Positions 53,223 to 63,500 of a stretch of DNA of 64,000 nt are shown in pieces (positions within the stretch are counted from its first letter, which is position 1; every line of letters starts with the position of its first letter). The position numbers and the translations under genes are program-made. Under the pieces are notes generated by a model. That model did not search any database. It worked only from the letters and a program-made list of their open reading frames with translations, and was not told where the DNA came from. This DNA is from Collinsella aerofaciens (GTDB taxonomy: Bacteria > Actinomycetota > Coriobacteriia > Coriobacteriales > Coriobacteriaceae), in assembly GCF_028206795.1 (NCBI RefSeq), contig NZ_JAQLFJ010000010.1, forward strand, positions 38,451 to 102,450. The letters are read 5' to 3'.

Positions 53223-55404
53223 AGGACCAGAGGAAGTCGCTGCGGGTGACGGTGGCGCCGATGGCGAAGGGCATGCAGGCGATGACCGGATACAGGTAGC
53301 GCATGTAAGTCGAGCCGTTGCACGGGCCAATCAGGCACACGGCGAGCACGCCCAACAGCGGCACCCAGATCGCCAGCGCACGCCATGAATGACGGCGCAA
53401 CAGGTAGACCACCACGACGATCATGATCCACACATAGGTGGCCGAGCTCATGGTGAGCGAGATAAACGGGATGCGCTGCACCGCCACACGGTACAGGTTG
53501 ATCAGGTGGTCGCACCAGCGCACGACCTTGCTATCGACCGGATGGAAGTCGAAGTACTTGAGATTATCGGGGCGTGCCATAATCTCGGCACTGCGCGCCG
53601 TACTGTAGACCCATGCATCGCGCGTGCTCGGATAAAAATAACCATAGTAGTTATTGATAAGCGCCGAAATATAGCACTCGGGATCCTTCTTAAACATCTG
53701 AGCCCATACCTCAAAATAGGCATCGATGTCCTCCTGCGAGGCGTACTCGTTAAAGCAGTTCTTGACGGCATCGGACTTGTCGGGGTTGTAGCGGCGGCCC
53801 AGGTTCTCGTACTTGAGTACGCGGTCGATCACGGCACGCTCTTCGTCGGTCACCGAACCGTCGCAAGGAGCCTCCACGATGGTGCCGTCCTCCTTAACCG
53901 TGGGGTTGACGCCCGAGTTGAGGCCGTCGTGCTTTTGGACGAAACGAGCCGTCTGCTGGAACGGAATCGAGAGGATTTCGCGCTTGGAACCAGGCGTGAT
54001 GTCGTGCGCCGGCATAAAGACCTTGGTGAAGTACATATTAGAGGCAAGGCAGAGCGCGAGCACCGCGAGAACGCCAACCCAACGGAAACGCGGGATGGCG
54101 CCCGAAGGCGCAGCACCAGTCTGCTTGGCTGCACGACGAGCCACATGCACGTCCCATACGCAAAACGCCGCCGCGATTACGCATGCCGCCAGGGGAAACA
54201 CCAGGCCGCCGTTGCGCAGAAACGTGGAACCCATGGCGCCCAGAGCGAGCAGCAGCCAGTCGTGGCGCGCAAAGAGCATGGGGGCTTTCTCGCCCGCTCG
54301 CTCGACATTGGCATCACGACGGGGCAAGCCACATGCCACGAGCTTGACGGTCTGTACCAGCAGCACCAAAAACGCGTCGGCAAAGAGCACGTCTTTGGTG
54401 AGCAACGCCGCGTAGTTAGAGAACATCGGCATAAACGCAAAGAACAGCAGGATCGCACCGCGAACCGGCAGGCTCACGCCCAGTTTGCGCAGCGACGAAA
54501 TGGAATAGGCCATGCAGGCGGCCGTGATGACGAACTGAGCACAGGTGTAGATGGCAAGACCCGCGTTAGCGCTGTTGAACAGCGAAAGCCCCAGCTGAAC
54601 GCACGAGCCGATAATGGCCGTGTGCACTACGGGATGATGCCCGTTGAGCAGCACGTTGGGGTTGAGTAGGCGCAGGTAGTCGCTCGTGCCGTTGGGATAG
54701 TTGAACCACTGGCGAATCTGCGCGCCCGTATCTCCCATAAAAAGGCCAGGCAGCGAAGCGATGAGCGTGGGCGCCCAGGCGATCATAAGTACCAGGAAGG
54801 GCCCGGCAAAGGGATGGACCGAGAGCACGGCGTGAGTCACACGCCATACGCGGCCAAAGTGCGCCTCGGAAAACGGAATGCGCCGAGAGCTCAGCCAATC
54901 TAGACACTCAAAGGCAAGGTAGAAGGCAACGACCGCCAAGAGCATCCAGCCCGCGCCGCCAATCCAGGCGCAGATGATGCGGGCTTTGTCGCCAAGGACA
55001 ATCTCGGCCGAGTCGGTGAGATCGTAGCTGCGGCCGAACACCATGCAGATGGCGAAGAACAGCGACGGCAGAACGATCGATGGACGCCAGGTGTCGCCAC
55101 GGCCAAAGAACACGTAGCGAAACGGCAAGGTGAGCAGGCAAGCAAGTGCAAGCAGCATGACCGCGTCGGTATGGCCGGCAAACGAGAGGAGCACCTCGTA
55201 GCACACGTACAGCATGCCCGAGGCTTTGGGGTCAATCGCCAAGACTGCGTTGCTCGACACCGGGGAGGGATCGATGGAAAACGCCGTGGTCGCCAACAGC
55301 GCGAGCAAAAATGCGATGAGCGTCTGCTTGGCGGGGTAGCGCTTAAACCAGACGATGCGGGCAGCGTCGCGCGCAGCCGTTGTGGAGAGGTCGGAATCCT
55401 TCAC
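53221..55404 (-). CDS. Large multi-pass membrane protein (DUF6020-like, possible GT-C-type glycosyltransferase)
   Basis: 727 residues with about 12 hydrophobic segments spread over positions 30-510 and 610-720. A soluble stretch of about 120 residues lies between them (KREILSIPFQQTARFVQKHD; DPECYISALINNYYGYFYPS). An acidic-aromatic loop near residue 230 (LFMGDTGAQIRQWFNYPNGT) and GHHPVVHTAIIGSC fit the DUF6020 family, which resembles lipid-linked-sugar glycosyltransferases. No catalytic motif can be proved. AGGAT-like bases precede the ATG. It follows lgt on the same strand, separated by two hairpin repeats. Function is unassigned. Confidence 0.8.
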   Translation of the reverse strand: MKDSDLSTTAARDAARIVWFKRYPAKQTLIAFLLALLATTAFSIDPSPVSSNAVLAIDPKASGMLYVCYEVLLSFAGHTDAVMLLALACLLTLPFRYVFFGRGDTWRPSIVLPSLFFAICMVFGRSYDLTDSAEIVLGDKARIICAWIGGAGWMLLAVVAFYLAFECLDWLSSRRIPFSEAHFGRVWRVTHAVLSVHPFAGPFLVLMIAWAPTLIASLPGLFMGDTGAQIRQWFNYPNGTSDYLRLLNPNVLLNGHHPVVHTAIIGSCVQLGLSLFNSANAGLAIYTCAQFVITAACMAYSISSLRKLGVSLPVRGAILLFFAFMPMFSNYAALLTKDVLFADAFLVLLVQTVKLVACGLPRRDANVERAGEKAPMLFARHDWLLLALGAMGSTFLRNGGLVFPLAACVIAAAFCVWDVHVARRAAKQTGAAPSGAIPRFRWVGVLAVLALCLASNMYFTKVFMPAHDITPGSKREILSIPFQQTARFVQKHDGLNSGVNPTVKEDGTIVEAPCDGSVTDEERAVIDRVLKYENLGRRYNPDKSDAVKNCFNEYASQEDIDAYFEVWAQMFKKDPECYISALINNYYGYFYPSTRDAWVYSTARSAEIMARPDNLKYFDFHPVDSKVVRWCDHLINLYRVAVQRIPFISLTMSSATYVWIMIVVVVYLLRRHSWRALAIWVPLLGVLAVCLIGPCNGSTYMRYLYPVIACMPFAIGATVTRSDFLWS

Positions 55405-55424
55405 AGTCCGAAAGCCTTTCTAGA

Positions 55425-55478
55425 AACCTGCCAAAAAGGGACAGGTTTATTTTGGCAGGTTTTATCTGGGGAAACGTT
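55425..55478 (+). repeat. REP-like hairpin repeat R3 (opposite orientation to R1/R2)
   Basis: On the plus strand AACCTGCCAAAAAGGGACAG, then GTTTATTTTGGCAGGTT and TTATCTGGGGAAACGTT. It has the same sequence as R1 and R2 read on their minus strand and pairs tail to tail with R4. Confidence 0.8.
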
Positions 55479-55503
55479 ACGGTTCTGTCATCGTTGCCCA
55501 GCA

Positions 55504-55541
55504 AACCGCCACAAAGGTGCCCTGTCCCCTTTGTGGTGGTT
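55504..55541 (-). repeat. REP-like hairpin repeat R4, abutting the lgt stop
   Basis: On the minus strand AACCACCACAAAGGGGACAG, then GGCACCTTTGTGGCGGTT: the stem CCRCCACAAAGG/CCTTTGTGGYGG encloses GGACAGGGCA. It begins at the lgt stop codon and ends in GGTTTG. Confidence 0.75.
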
Positions 55542-56361
55542 AAGCGTCGAGGTAGATGCGCTGGGGCTGGTTGCGGCGACGAGCAAAGATGATGAGCACC
55601 AGGCCCGCGATTACGAGCGGCAGGCTCAGCAGCTGGCCCATGGTGATGACGCCGCCAAGCAGATAGCCCAGCTGGGCATCGGGCACGCGCACAAACTCAA
55701 TGAGGAAGCGGACGATGCCGTAACCCATCACAAACACGCCCATAAACGTGCCTTGGGGCAATAGCGGCTTTTTGCGGCTGAGCACCTGCAGAATGCAAAA
55801 GAGCACGATGCCCTCAAGAAATGCCTCGTAGAGCTGGGAGGGGTGACGCGGCATATCGCCCGCAGTCCCGCCAAAGACCACGCCCCATGGCAGATCGGTC
55901 GGCTTGCCCCACAGCTCTCCGTTGACAAAGTTGGCACAACGGCCCAGGCACAAGGCCAGCGGCGCGCCGATGACGGCAAGGTCTGCCAAAGTCCATGCGT
56001 CGAGCTTATACATGCGGCATACGATGATGCCGCCGATAATGCCGCCCACCAAACCGCCGTGGAAGCTCATGCCGCCCTCGTTGGTGGCAAAGATCTCGAG
56101 AGGGTGCGCCCAGTAGTAGCCATCACCGTAAAAGACGACGTAGAACAGGCGCGCACCGATAATGAGGCCAAAGACCACGCCGACCACGACACTCGTCAGG
56201 TCATCAATCGTGATGTCAAAACCCCAACGGCGCTGCGTGCGATACATGACGACCGCCGTGAGCAAAGCTCCGACCACATAGGCCAAGCCGTACCAGTAGA
56301 TGGTGATGGGCCCCGCCGAAATGGCGACGGGATCAAGCATATGGTAGAGGTCGTTGAGCAT
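55540..56361 (-). CDS. lgt: Prolipoprotein diacylglyceryl transferase
   Basis: Attaches diacylglycerol to the lipobox cysteine of prolipoproteins; 273 residues and about seven membrane helices. The YWYGLAYVVGALLTAVVMY start, the MSFHGGLVGGIIGGIIVC motif with the conserved His, and the signature LGRCANFVNGELWGKPTDLP are visible. The signature usually reads GRxGNFxNxE; here Cys-Ala replaces the Ile-Gly. HPSQLYEAFLEG follows. The start at 56361 has AGGGGG; the longer frame to 56421 is unsupported. Confidence 0.95.
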   Translation of the reverse strand: MLNDLYHMLDPVAISAGPITIYWYGLAYVVGALLTAVVMYRTQRRWGFDITIDDLTSVVVGVVFGLIIGARLFYVVFYGDGYYWAHPLEIFATNEGGMSFHGGLVGGIIGGIIVCRMYKLDAWTLADLAVIGAPLALCLGRCANFVNGELWGKPTDLPWGVVFGGTAGDMPRHPSQLYEAFLEGIVLFCILQVLSRKKPLLPQGTFMGVFVMGYGIVRFLIEFVRVPDAQLGYLLGGVITMGQLLSLPLVIAGLVLIIFARRRNQPQRIYLDA

Positions 56362-56470
56362 ATCGGTCCCCCTGCTCCCTACATACAAATGCGGCCGCGG
56401 GCCTTGCGCTCGCAGCCGCATATTTGGGCGTAACGTCTATGCGGAGTATGCCGTCCGCAGCTTTCGGATC

Positions 56471-56749
56471 TTAGAACGGCGCGTACTCGTCGTACAGGTC
56501 GTCGGTCTCGCCGGAGGCATTGATCTGCTCAACACGGGTAACGCCGGGCACATGCTCCTTGAGGATACGCTCGATACCCATGGACAGGGTCAGTGCGCTC
56601 ATAGGGCAGCCGGCGCAGGCGCCCTGAAGCTCAAGCTTGACAACACCCTCGTCGTCGACGCCCACATACTCCATATCGCCGCCATCGGCCTGCAGGTTGG
56701 GGCGGATCTCTTCAAGAACCTTCTTAAGCAGCTCTTCGTTAACAGCCAC
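56471..56749 (-). CDS. NifU C-terminal domain protein (Fe-S cluster scaffold/carrier)
   Basis: A 92-residue stand-alone NifU-type domain. LLKKVLEEIRPNLQADGGDM is the classic start, and the cluster-binding CxxC is in LQGACAGCPMSALTLSMGIE (Cys about 44 and 47). The final 15 residues are acidic. It can carry or assemble [4Fe-4S] clusters, and is possibly the main carrier here; no suf or isc genes are in the window. AAGGAG precedes the ATG. A hairpin, ATGCGGC...GCCGCAT, lies downstream (56390-56424). Confidence 0.92.
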   Translation of the reverse strand: MAVNEELLKKVLEEIRPNLQADGGDMEYVGVDDEGVVKLELQGACAGCPMSALTLSMGIERILKEHVPGVTRVEQINASGETDDLYDEYAPF

Positions 56750-56920
56750 AGGGGCTCCTTTCTCACAATAACGCGGGCACGCCCGCGGACAGAAGCTATG
56801 TTACTACAGCCATGTACCCGCTCACGAGCCGTCCATGCGCGCAGACGCGACTTTCACGAGTAGTCAATTTGGGACGGGGCTCTTTGAACTGCATTCGTCG
56901 TCAGATAGCGACAACGCATA

Positions 56921-57445
56921 TTACTGTCGAGCCTGTCCCCCGGTACCAATCTGGACATCGACGATGACCTGGCGGTAGCTGATGCCGCAGGAGTCGAGAA
57001 TGCGGCGGCTGATACGGCCGTCATCGGTGTCGGCATACTTATTGTCCAGGTAGACGACCTCGCCCACACCCACCTGCGCCAGGATCTTGGCGCAGTCGTG
57101 GCACGGGAACAGCGTGACGTAGACCGTGGAACCCTCAAGGTCTTTGAGCGAGCCGCGGTAGTTGAGCACGGCGTTGGCCTCGGCATGCACCACGTAGTTG
57201 TGCTTGTCCTGCAACGGGTCGTCGCTCGTGCCCCACGGGAAAAAGTCGTCGTTGAGCGCCGAGGGCGTACCGTTGTAGCCCACCGAAAGGATGCGGTGGT
57301 TGGTGTTGGCGATGCACGCGCCCACCTGCGTGTTGGGGTCCTTGCTGCGGCGCTGCGCGGCAATGGCCACGCTCATAAAGAACTCGTCCCAGCTAATGAC
57401 ATCGCGGCGCTTGCCCGACGCAGTTTGATGAAGATCGTCCGACAT
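56921..57445 (-). CDS. Deoxycytidylate (dCMP) deaminase, ComEB-like
   Basis: 174 residues with the zinc-dependent cytidine/deoxycytidylate deaminase motifs: HAEANAVLNY (zinc His and catalytic Glu) and LFPCHDCAKILAQVGV (zinc cysteines). The N-terminal ISWDEFFMSVAIAAQRRSKD and TQVGACIANTNHRILSVGYN segments are typical of dCMP deaminases. It turns dCMP into dUMP for dTMP synthesis. The start at 57445 follows GGAGGTG; the longer frame to 57565 is not supported and crosses a foldback repeat. Confidence 0.92.
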   Translation of the reverse strand: MSDDLHQTASGKRRDVISWDEFFMSVAIAAQRRSKDPNTQVGACIANTNHRILSVGYNGTPSALNDDFFPWGTSDDPLQDKHNYVVHAEANAVLNYRGSLKDLEGSTVYVTLFPCHDCAKILAQVGVGEVVYLDNKYADTDDGRISRRILDSCGISYRQVIVDVQIGTGGQARQ

Positions 57446-57516
57446 GGCAGACACCTCCGTAATCGCAATAGTTTGACCCATTGTAGCAGGTAGGTGGTGG
57501 GACCGTTTCTTCCCCA

Positions 57517-57622
57517 GGTGGGACAAAATTATCAGTAGTCTTTGTCCCAGGGCTGCTTGCGGCAACTAGCTCGATACGACTATCGAACCTGGGACAAGGA
57601 CTACTGATAATTTTGTCCCACC
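57517..57622. repeat. 106-bp foldback between the dCMP deaminase gene and coaX
   Basis: The left arm 57517-57551 (GGTGGGACAAAATTATCAGT...) and the right arm 57588-57622 are reverse complements over 35 bases with a single mismatch, with a 36-base loop. It starts 13 bases after the coaX stop, so it could end that transcript. Confidence 0.85.
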
Positions 57623-57634
57623 GGCATCCTTGCT

Positions 57635-58486
57635 TTATGCGCGGCGGGGCTTTTGGTTGATGCGGTAGAGCTCGGCCAGACCTCGCAGCGTGAGCGCGTC
57701 GTCGACCGTCAGGCTGTGGCCGACCAACGCCGCGAGCGCCTCGGCATCGTCACCGGCAATGACGATGGGCACATCGCCCTCCCCCGCTGCCTTGGTCGCG
57801 CGCATCTCGGCAAGCACCATGTCGAGCATGCCGTCGATGCGTGCCACCTCGCCCAAAACCACGCCCGAGCGCATGGCCTCGCGCGTATTGCGACCGATAA
57901 CATGCGTGGGTGCCGAGGGCTCGACCTGCGGCAGGCGCGCCGCGGCGGCCGAGAGCGAGCGGGCACCAAGCGCCAGACCCGGCGCGATGACGCCACCGAC
58001 AAAGGTACCGTGCGCGTCGATAACCTCGATATTGGTCGTGGTGCCCAGATCGATCACGATGCACGGCGAGCCGTAGACGGCGCGGGCCGCCACGGCATCG
58101 GCGATGCGGTCGGGGCCGATCTCGGCCGGATCGTCGTAGTGCACGGGCATGCCGGTCTTAAGTCCCGGTCCCACGGTGAGCACGCGCCCCGTACAGGTAC
58201 GGGAAAGTGCCGCCTTCCACGGACGTTCGAGCGCCGGCACCACACAGCTCAGCACGGCCGCCGCGGGCACAAGCGCGCCCGGCATACCCGCATCGGCCGC
58301 CAGCGCGCCCATGACCTGCGCGAGTCGCATGCGTGCCTCGTCGGCCGTAATGCTCGACGGCGTGGTGATCTCGCACGTCGCAAGCGGGCATTCCTGCGCC
58401 GCGGCCGAATCCTCGGCAAACAGGCCAAAGCGAATGAACGTATTGCCCACGTCGGCCGTCAATATATATGCGCACCTATTAAGCAT
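57635..58486 (-). CDS. coaX: Type III pantothenate kinase
   Basis: The first step of coenzyme A synthesis, of the ASKHA fold; 283 residues. The N-terminal phosphate motif ILTADVGNTFIRFGLF, the pantothenate region DPAEIGPDRIADAVAARA with the conserved GPDR, and CIVIDLGTTTNIEVID (phosphate 2) are visible. FVGGVIAPGLALGARSL is also conserved. The start at 58486 follows AAGGAG; the longer frame adds 18 residues without a site. It lies divergent from the OPT transporter, about 190 bp apart. Confidence 0.95.
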   Translation of the reverse strand: MLNRCAYILTADVGNTFIRFGLFAEDSAAAQECPLATCEITTPSSITADEARMRLAQVMGALAADAGMPGALVPAAAVLSCVVPALERPWKAALSRTCTGRVLTVGPGLKTGMPVHYDDPAEIGPDRIADAVAARAVYGSPCIVIDLGTTTNIEVIDAHGTFVGGVIAPGLALGARSLSAAAARLPQVEPSAPTHVIGRNTREAMRSGVVLGEVARIDGMLDMVLAEMRATKAAGEGDVPIVIAGDDAEALAALVGHSLTVDDALTLRGLAELYRINQKPRRA

Positions 58487-58678
58487 CGTCGGCGCTCCTT
58501 TCGTCTGCCCAGCAGTATATCGCCTACCTAAACCAGTCATCCCAAAATGACTAGCTTGCGGCTATACTGGTGCGCGGTCGCGCGCGAGCTCACGCGGCGG
58601 CCCTTGGTAACCCGACTTCCCGCGCCGTATCCGTAGCGGCGCTCCCGGGGGAAGCGGATATACGCAAAGGAGTTCTAT

Positions 58679-60382
58679 ATGAGCAATCCCTCGAACCGCG
58701 CCTCGATGCGCGGGCAACTCACGCTGCGCGGCGTCGTCATCGGCGTCCTTGGCTGCGTGATCATCACGGCAAGCTCGGCCTACACCGCCCTCAAGATGGG
58801 CGCACTCCCCTGGCCGATCGTCTTCGCTGCCGTCATCTCGCTGTTCTTCCTTAAACTCATGGGCAACGCCAGTCTCAACGAGGCAAACGTCACCCACACC
58901 ATCATGTCCGCGGGCGCCATGGTCGCCGGCGGCTTGGCGTTTACCATCCCGGGCGCCTGGATGCTGGGCTATGCCGACCAGATCAGCTGGCTCGACATGT
59001 TTATCGTGGCGCTCGCCGGCACCATCCTGGGCCTGCTGGCCACGGCGCTCATCCACCGTCACTTTATCGTAGACGCCGCGCTTGAGTTCCCCACCGGCAA
59101 CGCCGCAGCTCAGACCTTGCGCGCGACCGAGGCTGGCGGCAAAACCGGCAAGCAGCTCTTTGGTTCCATGGCCATCGCCGGCATCTATAGCGTGCTGCGC
59201 GACGCCCTGGGCGTGGTGCCCAGCATGCTGTGCACGCTCAACATCCCCGGCGTGACCTTTGGCATCTACAACTCGCCCATGCTGCTCTCCGTCGGCTTCC
59301 TCGTGGGCTTCGCCCCGGTCGCCTTCTGGTTTGCCGGCGCCCTGCTGGGCAACTTTGGCATCATCGTGGGCGGCACCGCTGCCGGTCTGTTCGACGTTAT
59401 AACTGCGCAGGGCATCGTCAAGTCCCTGGGCATGGGCCTCATGATGGGCTTTGGCGTCGCCGTCGTCCTCAAGGACATCCTGCCGCAGGTCGCCGGCATC
59501 GTCCGCGGTCTTGCCGCCGACAGCTCCACCGACACCGACGAGCAGTCACTCATCTCGGGCTCCCTTAAGCTCGACGCCGGCATCATCGGCCTGGGCGCCG
59601 CCGCCATCGCCGTCGTCGTCGCCATCGCGCTCGACCTTGGCCCCGTTCCGGCTGTCATCGTCACACTATTCACCTTTGTCACCACCATCATGAGCGCACA
59701 GAGCTGCGGCCAGACGGGCATCGACCCCATGGAGATCTTTGGCCTCATCGTCATGCTCATCGTGGCGGCTTGCGCTCAGATCGCTCAGGTCAAGCTGTTC
59801 TTTATCGCCGGCATCGTTGCCGTGGCGTGCGGCCTTGCGGGCGACGTCATGAACGACTTTAAGGCCGGCGCCGTGCTGGGCACCAACCCGCGTGCGCAGT
59901 GGATCGGCCAAGCCATCGGCGGCATCGTGGGCGCCCTGGTCGCCGCCGCCGTCATGGTCGCGCTCGTCACCGCCTATGGCCCGGACGCCTTTGGCCCCGA
60001 CAAGAGCTTTGTTGCCGCGCAGGCAAGCGTCGTCGCTACCATGGTCTCGGGCATCCCGAGCGTGCCGTGGTTTGCAGGCGGCTTTATCGCCGGCATCGTC
60101 ATGTACTGGCTCGGCATTCCGGCCATGATGATCGGCCTGGGCGTGTACCTGCCGTTCTACATGTCACTCACGGCATTCCTGGGCTCCTGCGTCAAGCTCG
60201 GCTACGACAAGTGGTCCGCCCACCGCGACGCCACCGCTGGTCTTTCTGACGAGGAGAGGGCTGCCAAGGACGCCGCCTTCCAGGAACAGGGCTTGGTCGT
60301 TGCCAGCGGCCTGCTCGGCGGCGAGTCCATCGTCGGCGTTATCCTGGCGTTTGTCTCTGTTGGCTTGAGCCTACTGGGCTAA
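58679..60382 (+). CDS. OPT-family (oligopeptide/metal-chelate) transporter
   Basis: A 567-residue membrane protein with about 14-16 hydrophobic segments. RGVVIGVLGCVIITASSAYT, ASLNEANVTHTIMSAGAMVA and the conserved EFPTGNAAAQTLRATEAGG are diagnostic for OPT proteins. A short cytosolic loop (DSSTDTDEQSLIS) separates the halves. Such proteins move peptides or metal chelates with protons; the substrate cannot be told. AAAGGAG precedes the ATG, and a strong terminator follows. TATACT near 58563 could be its -10 box. Confidence 0.9.
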   Translation: MSNPSNRASMRGQLTLRGVVIGVLGCVIITASSAYTALKMGALPWPIVFAAVISLFFLKLMGNASLNEANVTHTIMSAGAMVAGGLAFTIPGAWMLGYADQISWLDMFIVALAGTILGLLATALIHRHFIVDAALEFPTGNAAAQTLRATEAGGKTGKQLFGSMAIAGIYSVLRDALGVVPSMLCTLNIPGVTFGIYNSPMLLSVGFLVGFAPVAFWFAGALLGNFGIIVGGTAAGLFDVITAQGIVKSLGMGLMMGFGVAVVLKDILPQVAGIVRGLAADSSTDTDEQSLISGSLKLDAGIIGLGAAAIAVVVAIALDLGPVPAVIVTLFTFVTTIMSAQSCGQTGIDPMEIFGLIVMLIVAACAQIAQVKLFFIAGIVAVACGLAGDVMNDFKAGAVLGTNPRAQWIGQAIGGIVGALVAAAVMVALVTAYGPDAFGPDKSFVAAQASVVATMVSGIPSVPWFAGGFIAGIVMYWLGIPAMMIGLGVYLPFYMSLTAFLGSCVKLGYDKWSAHRDATAGLSDEERAAKDAAFQEQGLVVASGLLGGESIVGVILAFVSVGLSLLG

Positions 60383-60423
60383 GTCGAGCGGCTGTTCGCT
60401 CACAGCCATATTGCCTACGGCTT

Positions 60424-60463
60424 GCCCGGTCGGTAGCTTTTGCGGCTGCCGACCGGGCTTTTT
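60424..60463 (+). terminator. Terminator of the OPT transporter gene
   Basis: GCCCGGTCGGTAGC (60424-60437) pairs with GCTGCCGACCGGGC (60444 on), followed by TTTTTG. Confidence 0.9.
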
Positions 60464-60475
60464 GATATCGAAACA

Positions 60476-60516
60476 AAGAAAGGCCGGCGCGCTGCATATG
60501 ACAGTGCGCCGGCCTT
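60476..60516 (-). terminator. Terminator of the CAP-domain surface protein gene
   Basis: On the minus strand AAGGCCGGCGCACTG pairs with CAGCGCGCCGGCCTT, followed by TCTTTGTTTC. Confidence 0.85.
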
Positions 60517-60582
60517 ATCGTTTGGCTATCGAGACGGTCCCGCTATGAATTGGAATTCGCTGCAGAGCCGACGTCCGAATCA

Positions 60583-63500
60583 CTACATGTGCTTGCGACG
60601 ACGATCACCCAGCGTCACGCCCGCGGCAACGAGCGTAATGCCGCCGATGACGAACACCTCGCCCGCAAGAGCGGAGTCATCACCGGTCTGGGCGAGCGCG
60701 GCAGGCGCGGCCTGTTTCTTGGCAACGGGGACCTTTGCAGCAGCCTGCGCAACCTGGGGCTTGGCCTGAGGCTTGCTCTGCGGCTCGGCCTTGGGATGAT
60801 ACTTGTCGTACTCGGCCTGAGCGGCAGCCAGGGCATCCTTGGCATCGCCAAGCTCGGCAAGCGCGGCGGCATAGGCGTCGTTGGCATCGGACAGCTTGGC
60901 ATCGGCATCGCTCAGAGCAGCCTTGAGACCAGCGGCAGCATCGACGGCAGCCTTGTAGCGAGCGTAGGCAGCGTTCAGCTTGACCAGCTTCTCGTTGCCC
61001 GTCGTGCCCGCGGCAAGGGATGCCTTGTGGTCGACAGCCTCAAGATCGGCCTTGAGTGCCTCATCGTTGGCAAGCTCGGCCTTGGCCTTGACGATATCGA
61101 GGTTCGCATCGACGACGGCTTCGTTGGCGGCCTCGAGCTGCTTCTGGGCATCGGCGACACCGGCGACGGCAGCGTCATAGGCGGCCTTGGCGTCGTCGAC
61201 CGCCTTCTGGGCACCGGCGAAGCGCTCGAAGGCCTTGTTTGCGGTGGCAAGCTCGTCCTCGGCGGCCTTGGCCTTCGCCTGTGCGTCGGACAGGGTCTGC
61301 GTCTTGGCGGCAACTGCCTGCTTGGCGCCCGAAAGAGCGGTCGCGGCGTGCACGTCTGCGGCCTGAGCCTTGTCAACGCCAGCCTGGGCAGTGTCGTCGG
61401 CCTTCTTGGCATCGTTAAGCGTGCCCTGCTTGTTCGCAAGATCCGTCTTGGCGGCATCGCACTTGGCGGCAAGGTCCTTGACCGAAGCAGTAGCGTTGTA
61501 ATACGCCTCGTTGGCCTGATCGGACTTTATCTTGGCGGCGTCGCGGGCGCTGCGAGCCTTCGCCTTGTGAGCAGCGGCCTCGACTGCCTTCGTCTTGCTG
61601 TCAGCAAGCGTGGCGTTTGCCTTATCGAGAGCTGCCTGGGCAGTAGCGGCCTCGCCCTTGGCGGCATCGAGGTTCTGTTTGAGGGACTCGATGTCAATTC
61701 CGCCGAGTGCGTCCTTCGCGGCGTCGTATGCCGTCTTCGCGGCGGCGGTGCCGGACTTAGCCTTCTCGTACTCACCCTTGGCGGTGTTCACGTTCGTGTC
61801 GGCCGCGGTATAGGCGTCTTGTGCGTCTTTCTGATTATTGAGAGCAGCGAGATATGCCGTATCGGCCGTGCCCAGCGTCTTCTGCGCCTCGGCGAGCTTG
61901 CTCTGGAGCTCCTTGAGTTGCGCCTTCTGCGCCTGCGTGCCGCCAGCGTTATAGGCAGAATCGATGTAGTCGTTGACGAGCTTCTTGAACTCGGAAACAG
62001 TGAAATCAGCCTGAGTGTCATCAGCGCTGTAATCGAATATGGTTACCTCGGAATCGGTGTTCTTACCGCTACCGGTCGCGATGCCGATAGCCACCGTAGC
62101 GGAATCGATAATGTTGAGATAGTGCCCGCAGGCGTCTCCTCTTTGATTGCCATTCTTATCTTTTGTACCGTGGTACACATCGTAATAGTTTTGGTAGATA
62201 TAGTACGAATCATAGCGATGAGCAATGAGATCTTTGCCGGCCTCGCTATCCACACCGTACTTTTTAATCCAATTCTCGTAATTAACCTTCTCCTGAGTGT
62301 AGAGACCGGTGTAGGGCCAGCCCAAGGTATCCTCGGTCTCACCACCGGTATATGCACCGCCACCACCTGCGAGATTCTCAGCATTATCGAAGTAACAGTT
62401 CGAGTGATCCCAAATATTCGATGAATATGAGGCGTTGAGTGCAGCTGCTGCGGTCATGCGGAGGCTGACGCTGAGCGCCGACTGACCGTTCGCCTTGCGG
62501 AGGTTGTTCTGGGTGTCGAGATATGTCAGGGCGTTGCGCAGCTGTTCCAAGGAAAGCGGATTGGTGTCGTGAGACATGTCCTGATCGACGTAATCGTCAT
62601 ACCACTCGGCTTTGTCGTCAGCGCCGGTGAGTGTAGCCATTGCGTCCTTGGCGTTCGATTTCTGCATAGCCGTGAAATCGCTGCTGTTGCTGATGTAGGC
62701 CATAAAGCCGAGCATGCCCTTATTGATGACTTCCTGGTCAACGGTCATGTTGGACTTGAGGTCAGCAATCTGCTGCTCAAGAGCCTCAACCTGGACATTA
62801 GCAGCGTCATAAGCCTTTTCCGCGGCGTTCGAAGCAGCGCAGGCTGCCTCCCACTCACTGCGCTTCTGCTTGCGAACTTCGACAAGCTTATCGCACGCGG
62901 TCTTCTTGTCGGCCTCGGTCTGCTGGGCCTGCTCGTATGCCGTCTTCGCGGCGTCACGCTTACTGGCCGCGTCCTTGTACTCCTTGTTTGCCGCATCGTA
63001 TGCAGACTGGGCAGATGCTACAGCAGCGTTGGCGGCGTTGGCCTTCTCCTGCGCGGCAGCGACGGCAGCCTGGGCGGCCTGCAGATTTGTCTGTGCGGTG
63101 GCGTCGGCATCCGTCGCGGCATTGAGCTCCGCCTGCGCGGTCTTGAGCTCACCAGCAGCAGCTTTCTTGGCGGCCTCAAGCGCACTCAGGTCAACACCCG
63201 TACCCGAGACGGCAGCATCGAGCGCGGCCTGCGCCTGGTTGAACTTCTGCTGGGCGTTATCGCGCGCGGTGGTTGCGGCTGCGAGAGCAGCGGCAGTCTC
63301 CTGCTTCTTGGCCTGGGCAGTCGTCAAAGCTGCCTCGGTATTCTGCTTTTCCTGCTGGGCGCTGGCCTCGACAGCCTTGGCCTGGTCCAGATTGTCCTGT
63401 GCAGTAGTAACGGCCTTATTGGCGTCATCGAGCTTTGCCCGCGCGTCCTCGACGGCCTTCTTGGCGGCCTCGTACTCGTCCATACCCATGGCCTCGAGCT

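Noticed and set aside
60550..62424. 624-residue plus-strand frame opposite the CAP-domain gene
   Set aside because: Leu/Gly/Val-rich shadow of an Ala/Lys coiled coil on the other strand; no recognisable domain.
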